From: DAIDKA01 sp035487155
Lineage (GTDB): Bacteria > Pseudomonadota > Gammaproteobacteria > Steroidobacterales > Steroidobacteraceae
Reading direction: 5' to 3'
DNA length: 64,000 nt
Assembly (NCBI GenBank): GCA_035487155.1
Contig: DATHMK010000006.1
Location: 62,001-126,000 of the forward strand
This document shows positions 27,104 through 35,910 of this stretch, piece after piece; the stretch's first letter is position 1; each line of letters starts with the position of its first letter. The notes beneath the pieces were generated by a model. It saw only the letters and a list, made by a program, of their open reading frames with translations. It was not told where the DNA came from and ran no database searches. The position numbers and the translations under genes were made by a program.

Positions 27104-28687
27104 ATGCGAACACTCGGACCCACAGAAACCGTCGGCACAATCCTGCTGGCGCTCGCGCTCGGCCTGCTGGCTGATGCTGCACCTATCAGCGCTGCGGACA
27201 CCCACGACGCGCCCGCGCCGGTATCGACGGCCAGCGGATTGCTGCAGGGAGTCGAACAGGCGGGCGTCACGATCTACCTCGGTGTGCCGTTTGCCGCACC
27301 TCCGGTCGGTGATCTTCGCTGGCGCGCGCCACGGAAAGTTCCGCCCTGGAACGGTGTGCGCACTGCCGCGCACGTAGGGAATCTCTGCATGCAGCAGCGC
27401 CTGCAAGGCCCCGAAGCACGAATGCCCGGCGGACCAGCTGTGAGCGACGTTCTGAGCGAGGACTGCCTGTACCTCAATTTATGGGTTGCGCAGCGTCCCG
27501 CCGCAGCAAAGCTGCCGGTACTGGTTTACATACATGGCGGCTCGTTCGAGCATGGCTCGGGCGGTCAACCTGAATTCGACGGTGCGAATCTGGCAAGACG
27601 CGGGGCCGTACTCGTCACCCTGAACTACCGGCTGGGCAGATTTGGATTCTTCGCTCATCCCGCTTTGACGCGGGAGAGCCCTGCGGCACCGATTGGTAAC
27701 TACGGCATTCTCGATCAGATCGCGGCACTGAATTGGGTGCGGCAGAATGTAGCGGCATTCGGCGGCGATCCTGGAAACATTACCCTGGTGGGTGAGTCCG
27801 CCGGCGGCATATCGGTGAGCTATCTGATGGAATCTCCGCTTGCGCGCGGCCTATTTCAGAGGGCCATTATCGAATCCGGCATAATCTCCGGGCCTCCGCG
27901 CGACGCGGCGACGACCCTCCCACAGGCCGAGACGGCAGGGATGGCAGCTGCAAAATCCTGGGGCCTCGCACAGGCCAATCCCGCCGCACTACGCAGGGTT
28001 TCCGCAGAACAGGTGCTTGGAAACGCAACGGCGCCATCGGCGTGGCCCATGATCGACGGTAAGATCATTCCTGAGGACTTGACCGCCGCATTTGCGGCGG
28101 GTCACATCGCACACGTACCGCTTCTGCTGGGGACGAACACTCACGAGGTCGGATTCGGTCCCCTATCGCAACTGCCGAGGGGCATGTCGCAGCGACTCGG
28201 TGCGCGCTGGTCTGAAGTGACGGCAACCATTGACGGTTACGGTACGCATCGCACCGACTACATCGAGGACGAACTGGTGACCGATATGATGTTTACGGCG
28301 CCGACGAGGCTGGTGGCACAAGTAGCGGCACAGCACGGACTGCCGACCTACCTTTACAGCTTCTCATACATTCGTCCTTCGCAACGCGGCCAGGTGCCCG
28401 GACCTTCGCATTTTGATGAAACGTATGCGGTATTCGGAACCATGGGGCTGGTCGAGCCGCGGGTGGGTGCGGACACCGATCGCATCATCGATGAGGTGCA
28501 ATCTCGCTGGGTGCGGTTTGCGAAGACGGGGCAGCCAACGCAGGTTGCGGCGCAATGGCCGAGGTTCACACCCGATGCAGAGTCGCTGCTCGAATTTTCG
28601 AACACTGGGCCTATCGTCAGGACCCATTTTGCGAGCGAACGCGTGACCCTCGCCGATAAGTTCACGTCGGCAACACAGGGGCGCTGA
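27104..28687 (+). CDS. Type-B carboxylesterase/lipase, exported
   Basis: Alpha/beta hydrolase of 527 residues that cleaves carboxylic esters. It has a signal peptide (about 1-28), the oxyanion-loop motif VYIHGGSFEHGSG, the nucleophile elbow GESAGG (Ser232), the acid region TNTHEVGFG and the probable catalytic His in GPSHFDETYAVFG. The length fits the family. It follows the DUF6152 pair and may hydrolyse the same, unknown, exogenous compound class (inference). Confidence 0.93.
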   Translation: MRTLGPTETVGTILLALALGLLADAAPISAADTHDAPAPVSTASGLLQGVEQAGVTIYLGVPFAAPPVGDLRWRAPRKVPPWNGVRTAAHVGNLCMQQRLQGPEARMPGGPAVSDVLSEDCLYLNLWVAQRPAAAKLPVLVYIHGGSFEHGSGGQPEFDGANLARRGAVLVTLNYRLGRFGFFAHPALTRESPAAPIGNYGILDQIAALNWVRQNVAAFGGDPGNITLVGESAGGISVSYLMESPLARGLFQRAIIESGIISGPPRDAATTLPQAETAGMAAAKSWGLAQANPAALRRVSAEQVLGNATAPSAWPMIDGKIIPEDLTAAFAAGHIAHVPLLLGTNTHEVGFGPLSQLPRGMSQRLGARWSEVTATIDGYGTHRTDYIEDELVTDMMFTAPTRLVAQVAAQHGLPTYLYSFSYIRPSQRGQVPGPSHFDETYAVFGTMGLVEPRVGADTDRIIDEVQSRWVRFAKTGQPTQVAAQWPRFTPDAESLLEFSNTGPIVRTHFASERVTLADKFTSATQGR

Positions 28688-28950
28688 TGGGCATTGCTGC
28701 AATCACCGTCGGAATGCCGGGAGGGTGCCGGAGATTTTTCAAGCGTGCCGTCACGCCCAGCAATGGCACCACTTGCAGCTCCTGTGTCAGCGGCAGGAGC
28801 CGGCCTTCAGGGCCTGTGATCCCGCGGATCCGGGCCAGGAGCCCCGGCTTGCGCCGGACCCTTCGGCGCAGCGCTAGACAATAGCCCGCAAAGGCGGCAA
28901 AGGTGTTTTCTTCTTTGAAGTCAACATGACCCACCGGGTCCGGTTCGACC

Positions 28951-29697
28951 TCAGGGCTTAAGTGTGGCCGCTATGCTGCGTACTTCCTCTGGCGTGTGCT
29001 CACCGGCCAGCGGCGTTCCGGGCATCAAGTACTTACCGATGTCGAGGCCACCGACCACGACCGGTTCGAAGCCGATCTCCCGCACGAGCCGCACGGCGAC
29101 CTCAATGGCCTGCTTGTCATCGCCGGCGATCGGCATGCCAATTTTCGCCGGATCTTCGTGCGCGCTGGCCATGCGTGCTGCACCTACGGCGTTGAATGCA
29201 CGCACCACACGTGCACCCGCCAGTATCTGCGCGTCAAACACACCGGCCCCCTTCGCCCGCGCCTCATCGGCGATCGCACCGTCGCGTTGCGCGAAGGGAT
29301 TGCTCGCATTGATCACGACCTTGCCGTCAATCGAATGACCAAAACTCTTGATGAGCTCGGGAAAGGCGCTGTACGGAATCGCGAACAGGAGTACCTGTCC
29401 GAACGCAGCCGCCTCCTGCGGGGTTCCGGCTCGCGCATTGCTTCCGACCTTGGCTGCGAGCGCCCTGTCATTGTCGAGATTTCGGGAGGAAAACATCACT
29501 TCGTGCCCAGCTTTGGCCCAAACGCCCCCCAGCGCGCTTCCCACACGACCGGAGCCAATGATGCCGATCCGCGGCTTGGAACCGTCGGCCGCCATGAGAA
29601 CCCGCACTGTGAGCGGGGTGGTACCGAGGGCCGCCGCCAGAGCGGCCACCTTGAGCAGATCACGGCGACCAAGATCCAAAATTCGCGGCTGTGTCAT
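28951..29697 (-). CDS. NADPH-dependent F420-reductase-like protein with Tat signal
   Basis: A 248-residue Rossmann-fold protein of the F420-dependent NADP reductase-like family. The N-terminus carries a twin-arginine signal (GRRDLLKVAALAAALGTTPL), so it is probably exported folded with its cofactor. The nucleotide-binding motif is IGIIGSGRVGSALGGVWAKA, followed by FSSRNLDND. Substrate and cofactor (NADP or F420) are uncertain. About 260 bp without a convincing gene separate it from the convergent carboxylesterase. Confidence 0.88.
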   Translation of the reverse strand: MTQPRILDLGRRDLLKVAALAAALGTTPLTVRVLMAADGSKPRIGIIGSGRVGSALGGVWAKAGHEVMFSSRNLDNDRALAAKVGSNARAGTPQEAAAFGQVLLFAIPYSAFPELIKSFGHSIDGKVVINASNPFAQRDGAIADEARAKGAGVFDAQILAGARVVRAFNAVGAARMASAHEDPAKIGMPIAGDDKQAIEVAVRLVREIGFEPVVVGGLDIGKYLMPGTPLAGEHTPEEVRSIAATLKP

Positions 29698-29799
29698 GGG
29701 CTCTCCGGAATTGCCATCAATCTTTGAATCATGCCCAAGATAGCTTCTTTGTCCAGCCTGTCCATCCCCTGACGAGTCGGGTCGGCGAAAGTGCTGTGT

Positions 29800-30555
29800 T
29801 CAGCGGAGCTCTCGGAAGAGGTGCGCTTGAGCGGCACTGACGGGCAGTAGCTCGTCGCGCCCCTTCAGCTTCAGCTCCAGTCTGCCGCGGAAGGTGCGGT
29901 AGATGGTATCGATGGCGCCGACGTTGACCACCACGCTGCGGTGGATCTGCCAGAACACCTGCGGATCGAGCTTTTCGCGCATCTGCCGCAGCGAAGAGCT
30001 CATCAGGAACGAGCCCGCCGGGGTGACCACGGTGGTGTACTTGGTGTCGGCGCGCAGGTAGGAGATCTCCTCCACCCCCACTACGCGCAGCTCCGCACCA
30101 TACGGCACCGTCAGCCACTTCAGGTACTTCGAGCCGGGCAGCACCATGTCGCGCAGAAGGTCGGCGATGTGGTTGAGCGCGGCCGGCCGCTCCGACAGGC
30201 GGCCACGCAGGCGTTGCACCGTCAGGCGCATGCGCTCGAGCGAGATGGGCTTTAGCACATAGTCCAGGGCGCCCTGCTCGAACGCGGCGACGGCATACTT
30301 GTCGAAGGCGGTGATGAAGGCGACGTGGGCACGGCCGTTCAACCGCTGTGCAACGGTCAGACCATCCAGTCCGGGCATCTGGATGTCGAGGAATACGACA
30401 TCCGGATGGCAGCGCTCGACGGCCGCCAAGGCTTCCTCACCGTCACCGGCTTCCGCCACCACCATAAGTTCCGGCCACAGCTCGCCCAGTGTCTCGCGGA
30501 TCTCGCGCCGGATCAGTGGTTCGTCCTCGGCGAGGATGGCAGTGGGTGCCGTCAT
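29800..30555 (-). CDS. LytTR-family response regulator
   Basis: A 251-residue regulator. The receiver domain (AILAEDEPLIRREIRETLGE, phospho-Asp in VVFLDIQMPGLDG) is joined to a LytTR DNA-binding domain (VEEISYLRADTKYTTVVT, FWQIHRSVVVNVGAI). It is the last gene of a three-gene operon, with a 4-bp overlap (ATGA) with the membrane protein gene before it, and it should be phosphorylated by the LytS-type kinase encoded first. The ATG at 30555 starts the receiver domain directly. Confidence 0.94.
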   Translation of the reverse strand: MTAPTAILAEDEPLIRREIRETLGELWPELMVVAEAGDGEEALAAVERCHPDVVFLDIQMPGLDGLTVAQRLNGRAHVAFITAFDKYAVAAFEQGALDYVLKPISLERMRLTVQRLRGRLSERPAALNHIADLLRDMVLPGSKYLKWLTVPYGAELRVVGVEEISYLRADTKYTTVVTPAGSFLMSSSLRQMREKLDPQVFWQIHRSVVVNVGAIDTIYRTFRGRLELKLKGRDELLPVSAAQAHLFRELR

Positions 30556-31253
30556 GGCTGCCCCTCGGCCGCCGCAACGCCGCGCGCTGCCCGCTGCCGC
30601 AGCTCCGTGATGAGCTGCTCGAGTTCCATATCGGCGACGGAGCTGCCGACCGCGTACAGGGTACGCAGCTGCTCGAGGCGCTGCCGCAGGGCCGGCGGAT
30701 CCACTTGCGTTTCGGTGGCAGCCAGGCGCGAGGCGATCAGCTGCTGCTCGGCCCGCAAGCGCGCCAGCTCGCCCGCGCGCACACCGGCCAGGATGCGCTG
30801 CGCACTCTGGCGGTTCAGGTACACCATCAGCGCCGTGCCCCACCAGGTGCCGACGCCGAAGAAGGTCAGCACGAAACGCTGCGCGCCCGCCATCGGATCA
30901 GTCATCTGCAGCGCGGCATTCAGGCCGAGCTGCACCAGTGCGGTCGCCAGCGAAGCGCATAGCGTCACCAATACGAACGCGCGCCACACCCGCCAGCCGC
31001 GGCGTACCGCCTCGTCCCCCGCCAGCGCGGCCAGCATCACGCACAGCCCGCCCACGGCCTCCTGCACCAATTGGAACAGCAGGTAGTCCTTGGGCCGCTG
31101 GCCCAAGGTTTCCAGCCACGGGATGATCGCGAACAGCAGCCCAAGCGACTGTGTCAGCACCACCGCCCGCCAGGTGACGGCGCGGCCCACCGCGGCGGCG
31201 AAGCCCAGCGCGCGCCGCGGCGGCGGCGGCCGCGGGTCACTGCTTGGCGTCAT
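30552..31253 (-). CDS. Membrane protein resembling a LytS-type kinase without catalytic domain
   Basis: A 233-residue protein with four predicted membrane segments (between residues 15 and 140) and a C-terminal coiled coil. The coiled-coil end, ETQVDPPALRQRLEQLRTLY, aligns with the phosphoacceptor region RTQIEPHFLFNTLSVVRAL of the kinase encoded upstream, but the phosphorylated His is Pro and no ATPase domain follows. It probably modulates or dimerises with the kinase (inference). A GTG 12 bp upstream (31265) is an alternative start. It overlaps the regulator gene by 4 bp. Confidence 0.8.
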   Translation of the reverse strand: MTPSSDPRPPPPRRALGFAAAVGRAVTWRAVVLTQSLGLLFAIIPWLETLGQRPKDYLLFQLVQEAVGGLCVMLAALAGDEAVRRGWRVWRAFVLVTLCASLATALVQLGLNAALQMTDPMAGAQRFVLTFFGVGTWWGTALMVYLNRQSAQRILAGVRAGELARLRAEQQLIASRLAATETQVDPPALRQRLEQLRTLYAVGSSVADMELEQLITELRQRAARGVAAAEGQP

Positions 31254-31258
31254 GGCAT

Positions 31259-32338
31259 TCACCACAGCGGCAGCGACACACTGGCCACCACGCCGCGCGG
31301 TTCGGCGGGTCGCAGCGACAGCACCGCCTTCGTTCCGTACATCATCAGCAGGCGCTGACGGATGTTCGCCAAGCCGGTGCCGTGGCCGTGCCGTAACACC
31401 ATGCCGCGGCCGGAGTCCGCCACTTTCAGCACCAGTGCATTGCGTTCGCGCACTGCGCTGACGTGAATGCGACCGCCCTCCACCGCCGGTCCCACGCCGT
31501 GCTTCACGGCGTTCTCCACCAGGGTCAGCAGCATCATGGCGGGGATGCGCTCCTGCTTGAGCTCATCGGGCGCGTCGACCTCGTATGCCAGCCGCGGTCC
31601 CATGCGCGCGCGGTAGATGGCCAGGTATGCCTCCACCAGCAGCAGCTCCTGCGCCAGCGGTGCCTCGCCCTCGTGCAGCCGTGGCGACGCGGCTTCGAAG
31701 TAGCGCAGCAGGTTGTCGAGCATCTCCAAGGTCGCGGCACGGTCGTTGCGCGCCAGCGCCCGCACCACCGACAGGGTGTTGAACAGGAAGTGTGGCTCGA
31801 TCTGCGTCCGCAGCAGCCGCAGCTGCGCCCGCTGCAGCTCGGCCTGGAGGGTGGCGCGCTGGATCTGGGTGCGTGCCAGGGAATCCGCCGCCGCCCGCGA
31901 ATCACTGTGGTAGAAGCACACGCCCACCACCATTCCGGCGCTGGCAAAGCCGTCGAGCATGAAGCCCAGCGAGTGCCAGTCCCAGCCGAAGCGCACCCCT
32001 CCCGCAACGCCCAGGCACCACCACCACAGCGGCACGCTGCAGCCGAGGATCCACACCGTGCGCCACGGGCCGGCGCGCGGGGCCAGATTCACCATGGGCG
32101 GGATCAGCACCAGGCCGGGCACGGTTTCCCAAAAGTCCTTCCATTGGATGGACAGGAACACGTGGATGAATCCGCTCCAGTCCGCGGACAGCAGTTTGAG
32201 CAGTGCCACCCGCAGTCCGCCCCAGGAGTTGAGCACCGCCGTCAGAATCACGATGTAGCCGAAGCCGTTGAACAGACCGCGGATGCGGTCCCAGGGCAAG
32301 GGCCTGGGCCGCGCCAGCGTGGAGGCAATGGTGTTCAT
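31259..32338 (-). CDS. LytS/YehU-type sensor histidine kinase
   Basis: A 359-residue membrane kinase: about four membrane segments in the first 150 residues, a short coiled coil, the His-kinase motif QIEPHFLFNTLSVVRALA, an ATPase N box (LLTLVENAVKHG) and G boxes (DSGRGM, HGTGLANIRQRLLMMYG). It is the first gene of the operon with the kinase-like membrane protein and the LytTR regulator. ATG 32338 was preferred over an upstream in-frame start that adds 20 atypical residues. The signal is unknown. Confidence 0.93.
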   Translation of the reverse strand: MNTIASTLARPRPLPWDRIRGLFNGFGYIVILTAVLNSWGGLRVALLKLLSADWSGFIHVFLSIQWKDFWETVPGLVLIPPMVNLAPRAGPWRTVWILGCSVPLWWWCLGVAGGVRFGWDWHSLGFMLDGFASAGMVVGVCFYHSDSRAAADSLARTQIQRATLQAELQRAQLRLLRTQIEPHFLFNTLSVVRALARNDRAATLEMLDNLLRYFEAASPRLHEGEAPLAQELLLVEAYLAIYRARMGPRLAYEVDAPDELKQERIPAMMLLTLVENAVKHGVGPAVEGGRIHVSAVRERNALVLKVADSGRGMVLRHGHGTGLANIRQRLLMMYGTKAVLSLRPAEPRGVVASVSLPLW

Positions 32339-32669
32339 GTTTGACCTATGGTGCCAGGCATGGGCATTCCGGTTCATGGCCGCAGCCTGGCGCTGCAATG
32401 CGATGACCTGATACTAGGTACACCGCAGCACCGAGTCATGCTGCACCCGCGTCCGAGTGCTCATGAATACAGCGCTTCAGAGCCTCCCGCGGACGGATTC
32501 TGCGCCTTCGCTCCTGCAAACGGCGCCTTCGGGCAGCCGGACTCGACGCTCGTCGGAAAGTCGCGGCATCGGGGTTTGACGGCGACGATGCTGCAGGCTG
32601 GCCCTGAGTTGCACGGGACACCGGCGCGGCACGGGCAGGAACCTGACATCAACTTATAGGGGAATGATT
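32339..32669. other. Intergenic region without a visible gene
   Basis: 331 bp between the divergent LytS-type kinase gene and the secreted protein gene at 32670. It should contain both promoters, but I see no clear -35/-10 pair, operator or RNA gene. TAGGGGA at 32657-32663 is the ribosome binding site of the downstream gene. Confidence 0.5.
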
Positions 32670-33371
32670 ATGCAACACTGGATCAAACCGCTGGCCGCGG
32701 CCATCGCCCTGGCAGGTAGTGCGCTCACCGCACAGCAGGCCCAGGCCGGCTGCAATGCGGCTCCGGGACAGGGCTTTACGCCGGCGATCTACCAGCACGG
32801 GGAGGCGGGCGGACTGCTGAAGACCGATTTCAGGGAGGGCGGACCGTTCAACACCGCGCCCATCACTGGCTTGTATGAGTTCGAATGGTGGGCGCCGATC
32901 GGCCCCGGCGGCGCCAACATCCTCTTCGACTCGGGTTTCGTGACGCTTCACGATGACGGCACGGAACTTGGAAATTCCGGTGCGCGGGCGCCCGTGACCG
33001 GCAGCTTCTGCACCGGCACCTGGACGCAAACCGGACCCAACACCTACGAGGTCAACCACTGGGGACTGTCCTGGGTGACGGACGGTCCGCCGACGGGATT
33101 CGCCGCGCTCAACGGCAAGCCCGACAACCCGGACAGTGCGTTCGTGTTCGCAGGACCGGCCAACATTCTGGAAAAACTGGTGCTGGCCCGGGACGGCAAC
33201 AGCTTCAGCGGGACATTCACGCTCACGCAGTACCTGGCCAACCCGAATGGACCCGCCTTTGATACGTCCGCGGGTCCGGCGGGGCCGCCCATCGTCGGCA
33301 CCATCAAGGCCTGCCGCGTGGTGGCGGGCAAGGGGCAGCCATACTGCCCGTACTGGACGGTGACGCAGTAA
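32670..33371 (+). CDS. Secreted protein of unknown function
   Basis: A 233-residue protein with a signal peptide (WIKPLAAAIALAGSALTAQQ, cleavage after AQA). The rest is glycine- and asparagine-rich with alternating short strands, for example GLYEFEWWAPIGPGG and FSGTFTLTQYLANPNGPAF, and a few cysteines, suggesting a beta-sandwich or barrel. I do not recognise the family. The ATG at 32670 has TAGGGGA at the right distance; the ATG at 32664 is too close to it. A strong hairpin terminator follows. Confidence 0.75.
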   Translation: MQHWIKPLAAAIALAGSALTAQQAQAGCNAAPGQGFTPAIYQHGEAGGLLKTDFREGGPFNTAPITGLYEFEWWAPIGPGGANILFDSGFVTLHDDGTELGNSGARAPVTGSFCTGTWTQTGPNTYEVNHWGLSWVTDGPPTGFAALNGKPDNPDSAFVFAGPANILEKLVLARDGNSFSGTFTLTQYLANPNGPAFDTSAGPAGPPIVGTIKACRVVAGKGQPYCPYWTVTQ

Positions 33372-33377
33372 CCCCCC

Positions 33378-33425
33378 GGCGCGGCCGCATGCTTGCCCAA
33401 AGGGCCCATGCGGTTGCGCCGTTTT
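33378..33425. terminator. Bidirectional hairpin terminator
   Basis: Stem GGCGCGGCCGCATG (33378-33391) pairs with CATGCGGTTGCGCC (33407-33420) apart from a two-base internal mismatch, and GTTTT follows. It lies between the convergent genes ending at 33371 and 33440 and could serve both. Confidence 0.75.
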
Positions 33426-33439
33426 CAGGGGAGTTCGGC

Positions 33440-34105
33440 TCAATGGGAGTGGGCCAGGCTTGGCGCGGCAACCACGATGATGTACGCCGTCCGAGCGCCG
33501 CCGGAGTAGCCACTATAAACGGAGGGCAGGCTGAACCGGCCGTTCCGACCCGCAGGGGGCATTCCGATATCGGTGTTGTTCAATCCGGGGGCATAAACCA
33601 TATAGTGCGGCACGAAACTCGTTTTCGTGATCTGCCGGCTCTTCGGATCGAACAGAACTTCCGCGCGCAGCATGTAGGCAATGCCCGCCTTGCGCGGGCT
33701 CGAATACCTGCCCGTATCGAAGCCGGCATCAATGTCACGCTTGATATCCTGCGCAGAGACCGAGCGGGCAAGCAGCTCACCGACGCGCAGCACCACGGGA
33801 ACGATGGTGCGACTGCCTTCGGCGTCCCAGCATGTCGGCTTCAAATCATTGTCACCGTTCTGATTGCCATCCCGATTGACAAGGCAGGTGAAGCCATTGG
33901 TACCCGTTCGAACCCGCCGATATCCGGCCTTTCCAAAGACGTATACGGTCGCGTCGGCGCGCACGTGCTGCGGACCTGCCTCCAGCGCCATTTGAATCTC
34001 GTCGGCTTCCGGCAATAGGATGGTCTGCGGCACCTCAGCGCAGGTGGCCGATGTAGACACCACGCTTATCGCAAACAAAGCGATAACCCTCTTTGTCATC
34101 TTCAT
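33440..34105 (-). CDS. Secreted protein of unknown function
   Basis: A 221-residue protein with signal peptide (MTKRVIALFAISVVSTSATC, cleaved near residue 23). The mature part includes GPQHVRADATVYVFGKAGYR, CLVNRDGNQNGDN and VVLRVGELLARSVSAQD, then ends SGGARTAYIIVVAAPS. GGGGAG stands 8 bases before the ATG at 34105. I do not recognise the family, and its neighbours (a secreted protein and an MFS transporter) do not suggest a role. Confidence 0.72.
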   Translation of the reverse strand: MKMTKRVIALFAISVVSTSATCAEVPQTILLPEADEIQMALEAGPQHVRADATVYVFGKAGYRRVRTGTNGFTCLVNRDGNQNGDNDLKPTCWDAEGSRTIVPVVLRVGELLARSVSAQDIKRDIDAGFDTGRYSSPRKAGIAYMLRAEVLFDPKSRQITKTSFVPHYMVYAPGLNNTDIGMPPAGRNGRFSLPSVYSGYSGGARTAYIIVVAAPSLAHSH

Positions 34106-34332
34106 GCGTTCTCACTCCCCGGGCACGCAAGTCCGTCCTTCGAAGCCGCTGCACCATAGTGTACTCATGAACCGTTGATCTGCTGATCCACCGTTGGTGC
34201 GCATACCGCAGTGCGCCATGTGCATCGGCGCTTCGATATTCCATTCACCAGGCGATTTCCGTCCTATCATGGCGGCGTGCGCCCAGTGGGGCCGCACCCG
34301 CTCCGGAATAACGAGAACAAGGGGTATGGAAC

Positions 34333-35688
34333 ATGGGGACCGAATGCCTGACCCCCGATCTCCCAAAGCCCTCTGTCAGTCGGGAGATCATCGCCCGCCG
34401 AGCGGTGCGCGCGGCCTACATTGGGTTCTTTGTGGACATGTTCGAGGTCTATCTGCCCGTCGCCGTTTTGGCTCCCGCGCTCGTCTACTTCATACCGGCG
34501 GGCCTCAGTGCCGCCACCACCGCAACGATTTTTTCAGTGGTGTTTGCCATTTCACTGATGGGACGGCCAATAGGCTCGGTCATCTTCGGCCACTTTGGCG
34601 ACCGGCTGGGCAGACGCCGCATGACACTGATATCGATCGGTGGCTTCGCGGTTGCGACATTTCTGGTCGCGGCACTTCCCGGGTACAGGGCGTGGGGCGG
34701 CGCATCCATTGCGGCCCTACTGACCTTGCGCCTGGCCAATGGGATATTCATCGGCGGGGAATATACGGCGGCCAATCCTTTGGCCATGGAATATTCCCCG
34801 AAGGAAAAGCGCGGTCTCAATGCCGCATTGATTCACGTGGGCTATCCGGCCGCCCTGGTCAGTGTGTCCTTGCTGACCGCCTTGTTACTGAAGGTGGCGC
34901 CGGGTGGTGATGCCGGTTCCGCGTATGCGGTCTGGGGCTGGCGCATCCCCTTCGTGGTGGGAGCACTGCTCGCCGGGGCTCTTTGCCTTTACTACTATTT
35001 TCTGGTTCCGGAATCTGATGTCTGGCGGTCCTCAAAGAAGAGCAAGGCGCCCCTGAAGGAGATCTTTGCGGGCGACGACTTGCGACGACTTGGACAGCTC
35101 ATCGTAGTGGTGAGTGGGGCGTGGCTTACCCTGGATGCAACGGTTGCGGCACTGCCGGGCGTCATCAACACGGTGCTTGGCGTGAAGTCCACCGATGTCA
35201 ACACGGGCATCCTGATTGGCGCGGCAATTTCGATGCCGCTGCTGCCGTTGGCGGGCATTCTGGGCCAGAAGTTTGGGCGCCGACCCGTGATCGCTGTCCT
35301 CGGGGTGTTGAATCTGTTCCCGGCCGCCCTGTATTACTTCCTCGTCGCCGGCGCCTATCACGACTCGCCTGTGCTCATTGGATTGGTCGCACTCATCCTG
35401 GTGCTGACGATCCCGGTGTGGGCGGTCATCACTCCCTACCTGGCGGAGAGCTTTCGAACTGAAATCCGCTCCTGCGGTTACGGCATCAGCTACAGCGCGG
35501 CGACCATCCTGCCGGGACTGTATTCCCTGTACATGCTCGGCCTGGCCACGCTCATGCCCTATGAGTTCACGCCGATCGTGTTGCTGGTTCTGGGGGGATT
35601 GATGCTCAGCTTCGGTGCGCTCGCCGGACCGGAAACGAAGAACGTGGACTTCACCCGCGAGCTGATCGCCGCCGAGCCAGTTTCGTGA
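34333..35688 (+). CDS. MFS transporter, metabolite:H+ symporter (MHS) type
   Basis: A 451-residue inner-membrane transporter with about 12 membrane segments. The subfamily loop GHFGDRLGRRRMTLISIGGF and the TM1 start YIGFFVDMFEVYLPVAV place it in the MHS group, although FFVDMFEVY differs from the usual EWYDF pattern (compare 18183). AAGGGG stands about 9 bases before the ATG. The substrate is unknown. A 222-bp regulatory region separates it from the permease operon that follows. Confidence 0.92.
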   Translation: MGTECLTPDLPKPSVSREIIARRAVRAAYIGFFVDMFEVYLPVAVLAPALVYFIPAGLSAATTATIFSVVFAISLMGRPIGSVIFGHFGDRLGRRRMTLISIGGFAVATFLVAALPGYRAWGGASIAALLTLRLANGIFIGGEYTAANPLAMEYSPKEKRGLNAALIHVGYPAALVSVSLLTALLLKVAPGGDAGSAYAVWGWRIPFVVGALLAGALCLYYYFLVPESDVWRSSKKSKAPLKEIFAGDDLRRLGQLIVVVSGAWLTLDATVAALPGVINTVLGVKSTDVNTGILIGAAISMPLLPLAGILGQKFGRRPVIAVLGVLNLFPAALYYFLVAGAYHDSPVLIGLVALILVLTIPVWAVITPYLAESFRTEIRSCGYGISYSAATILPGLYSLYMLGLATLMPYEFTPIVLLVLGGLMLSFGALAGPETKNVDFTRELIAAEPVS

Positions 35689-35715
35689 CGGTGCGCCGCC
35701 AATGCATTGGAGAAT

Positions 35716-35776
35716 CGGACACGCGGCCATTGTCCGCTGTCCGCCACTGTCCGCTGTCCGTCCGCAGCTGCGGACA
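35716..35776. promoter_or_regulatory. Cluster of TGTCCG/CGGACA boxes
   Basis: TGTCCG occurs at 35731, 35738, 35748 and 35755, and its inverse CGGACA at 35716 and 35771. The last part also forms the palindrome TCCGCAGCTGCGGA (35761-35774). The cluster lies about 100-160 bp upstream of the start site expected for the -24/-12 promoter at 35849. It shares its hexamer with the sites at 4094 and 41236. Confidence 0.58.
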
Positions 35777-35848
35777 CTGATGCACGTCACAGGCTGGAGC
35801 GACTCCAGCGTCCATTGCCGTTCAATGGCTTATGCCGCACCGCTGCAA

Positions 35849-35864
35849 TGGTACAGTCCTTGCT
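35849..35864 (+). promoter_or_regulatory. Probable sigma-54 promoter (-24/-12)
   Basis: TGGTACAGTCCTTGCT has GG at 35850-35851 and GC at 35862-35863 with the required 10-bp gap. It differs from the TGGCAC consensus at one base, so it may be weaker. The expected start is about 35875, 36 bases before the permease ATG. Confidence 0.65.
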
Positions 35865-35910
35865 GGACTCAATCGACGCCTAAGTTCCTTGGCGGCACAC
35901 CGGTGTGGGT

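Noticed and set aside
28662..28934. A 90-codon frame on the minus strand between the carboxylesterase and the F420-reductase-like gene
   Set aside because: Arg/Leu/Pro-rich with no recognisable family, no convincing ribosome binding site, and partly overlapping the carboxylesterase end; too weak to call.
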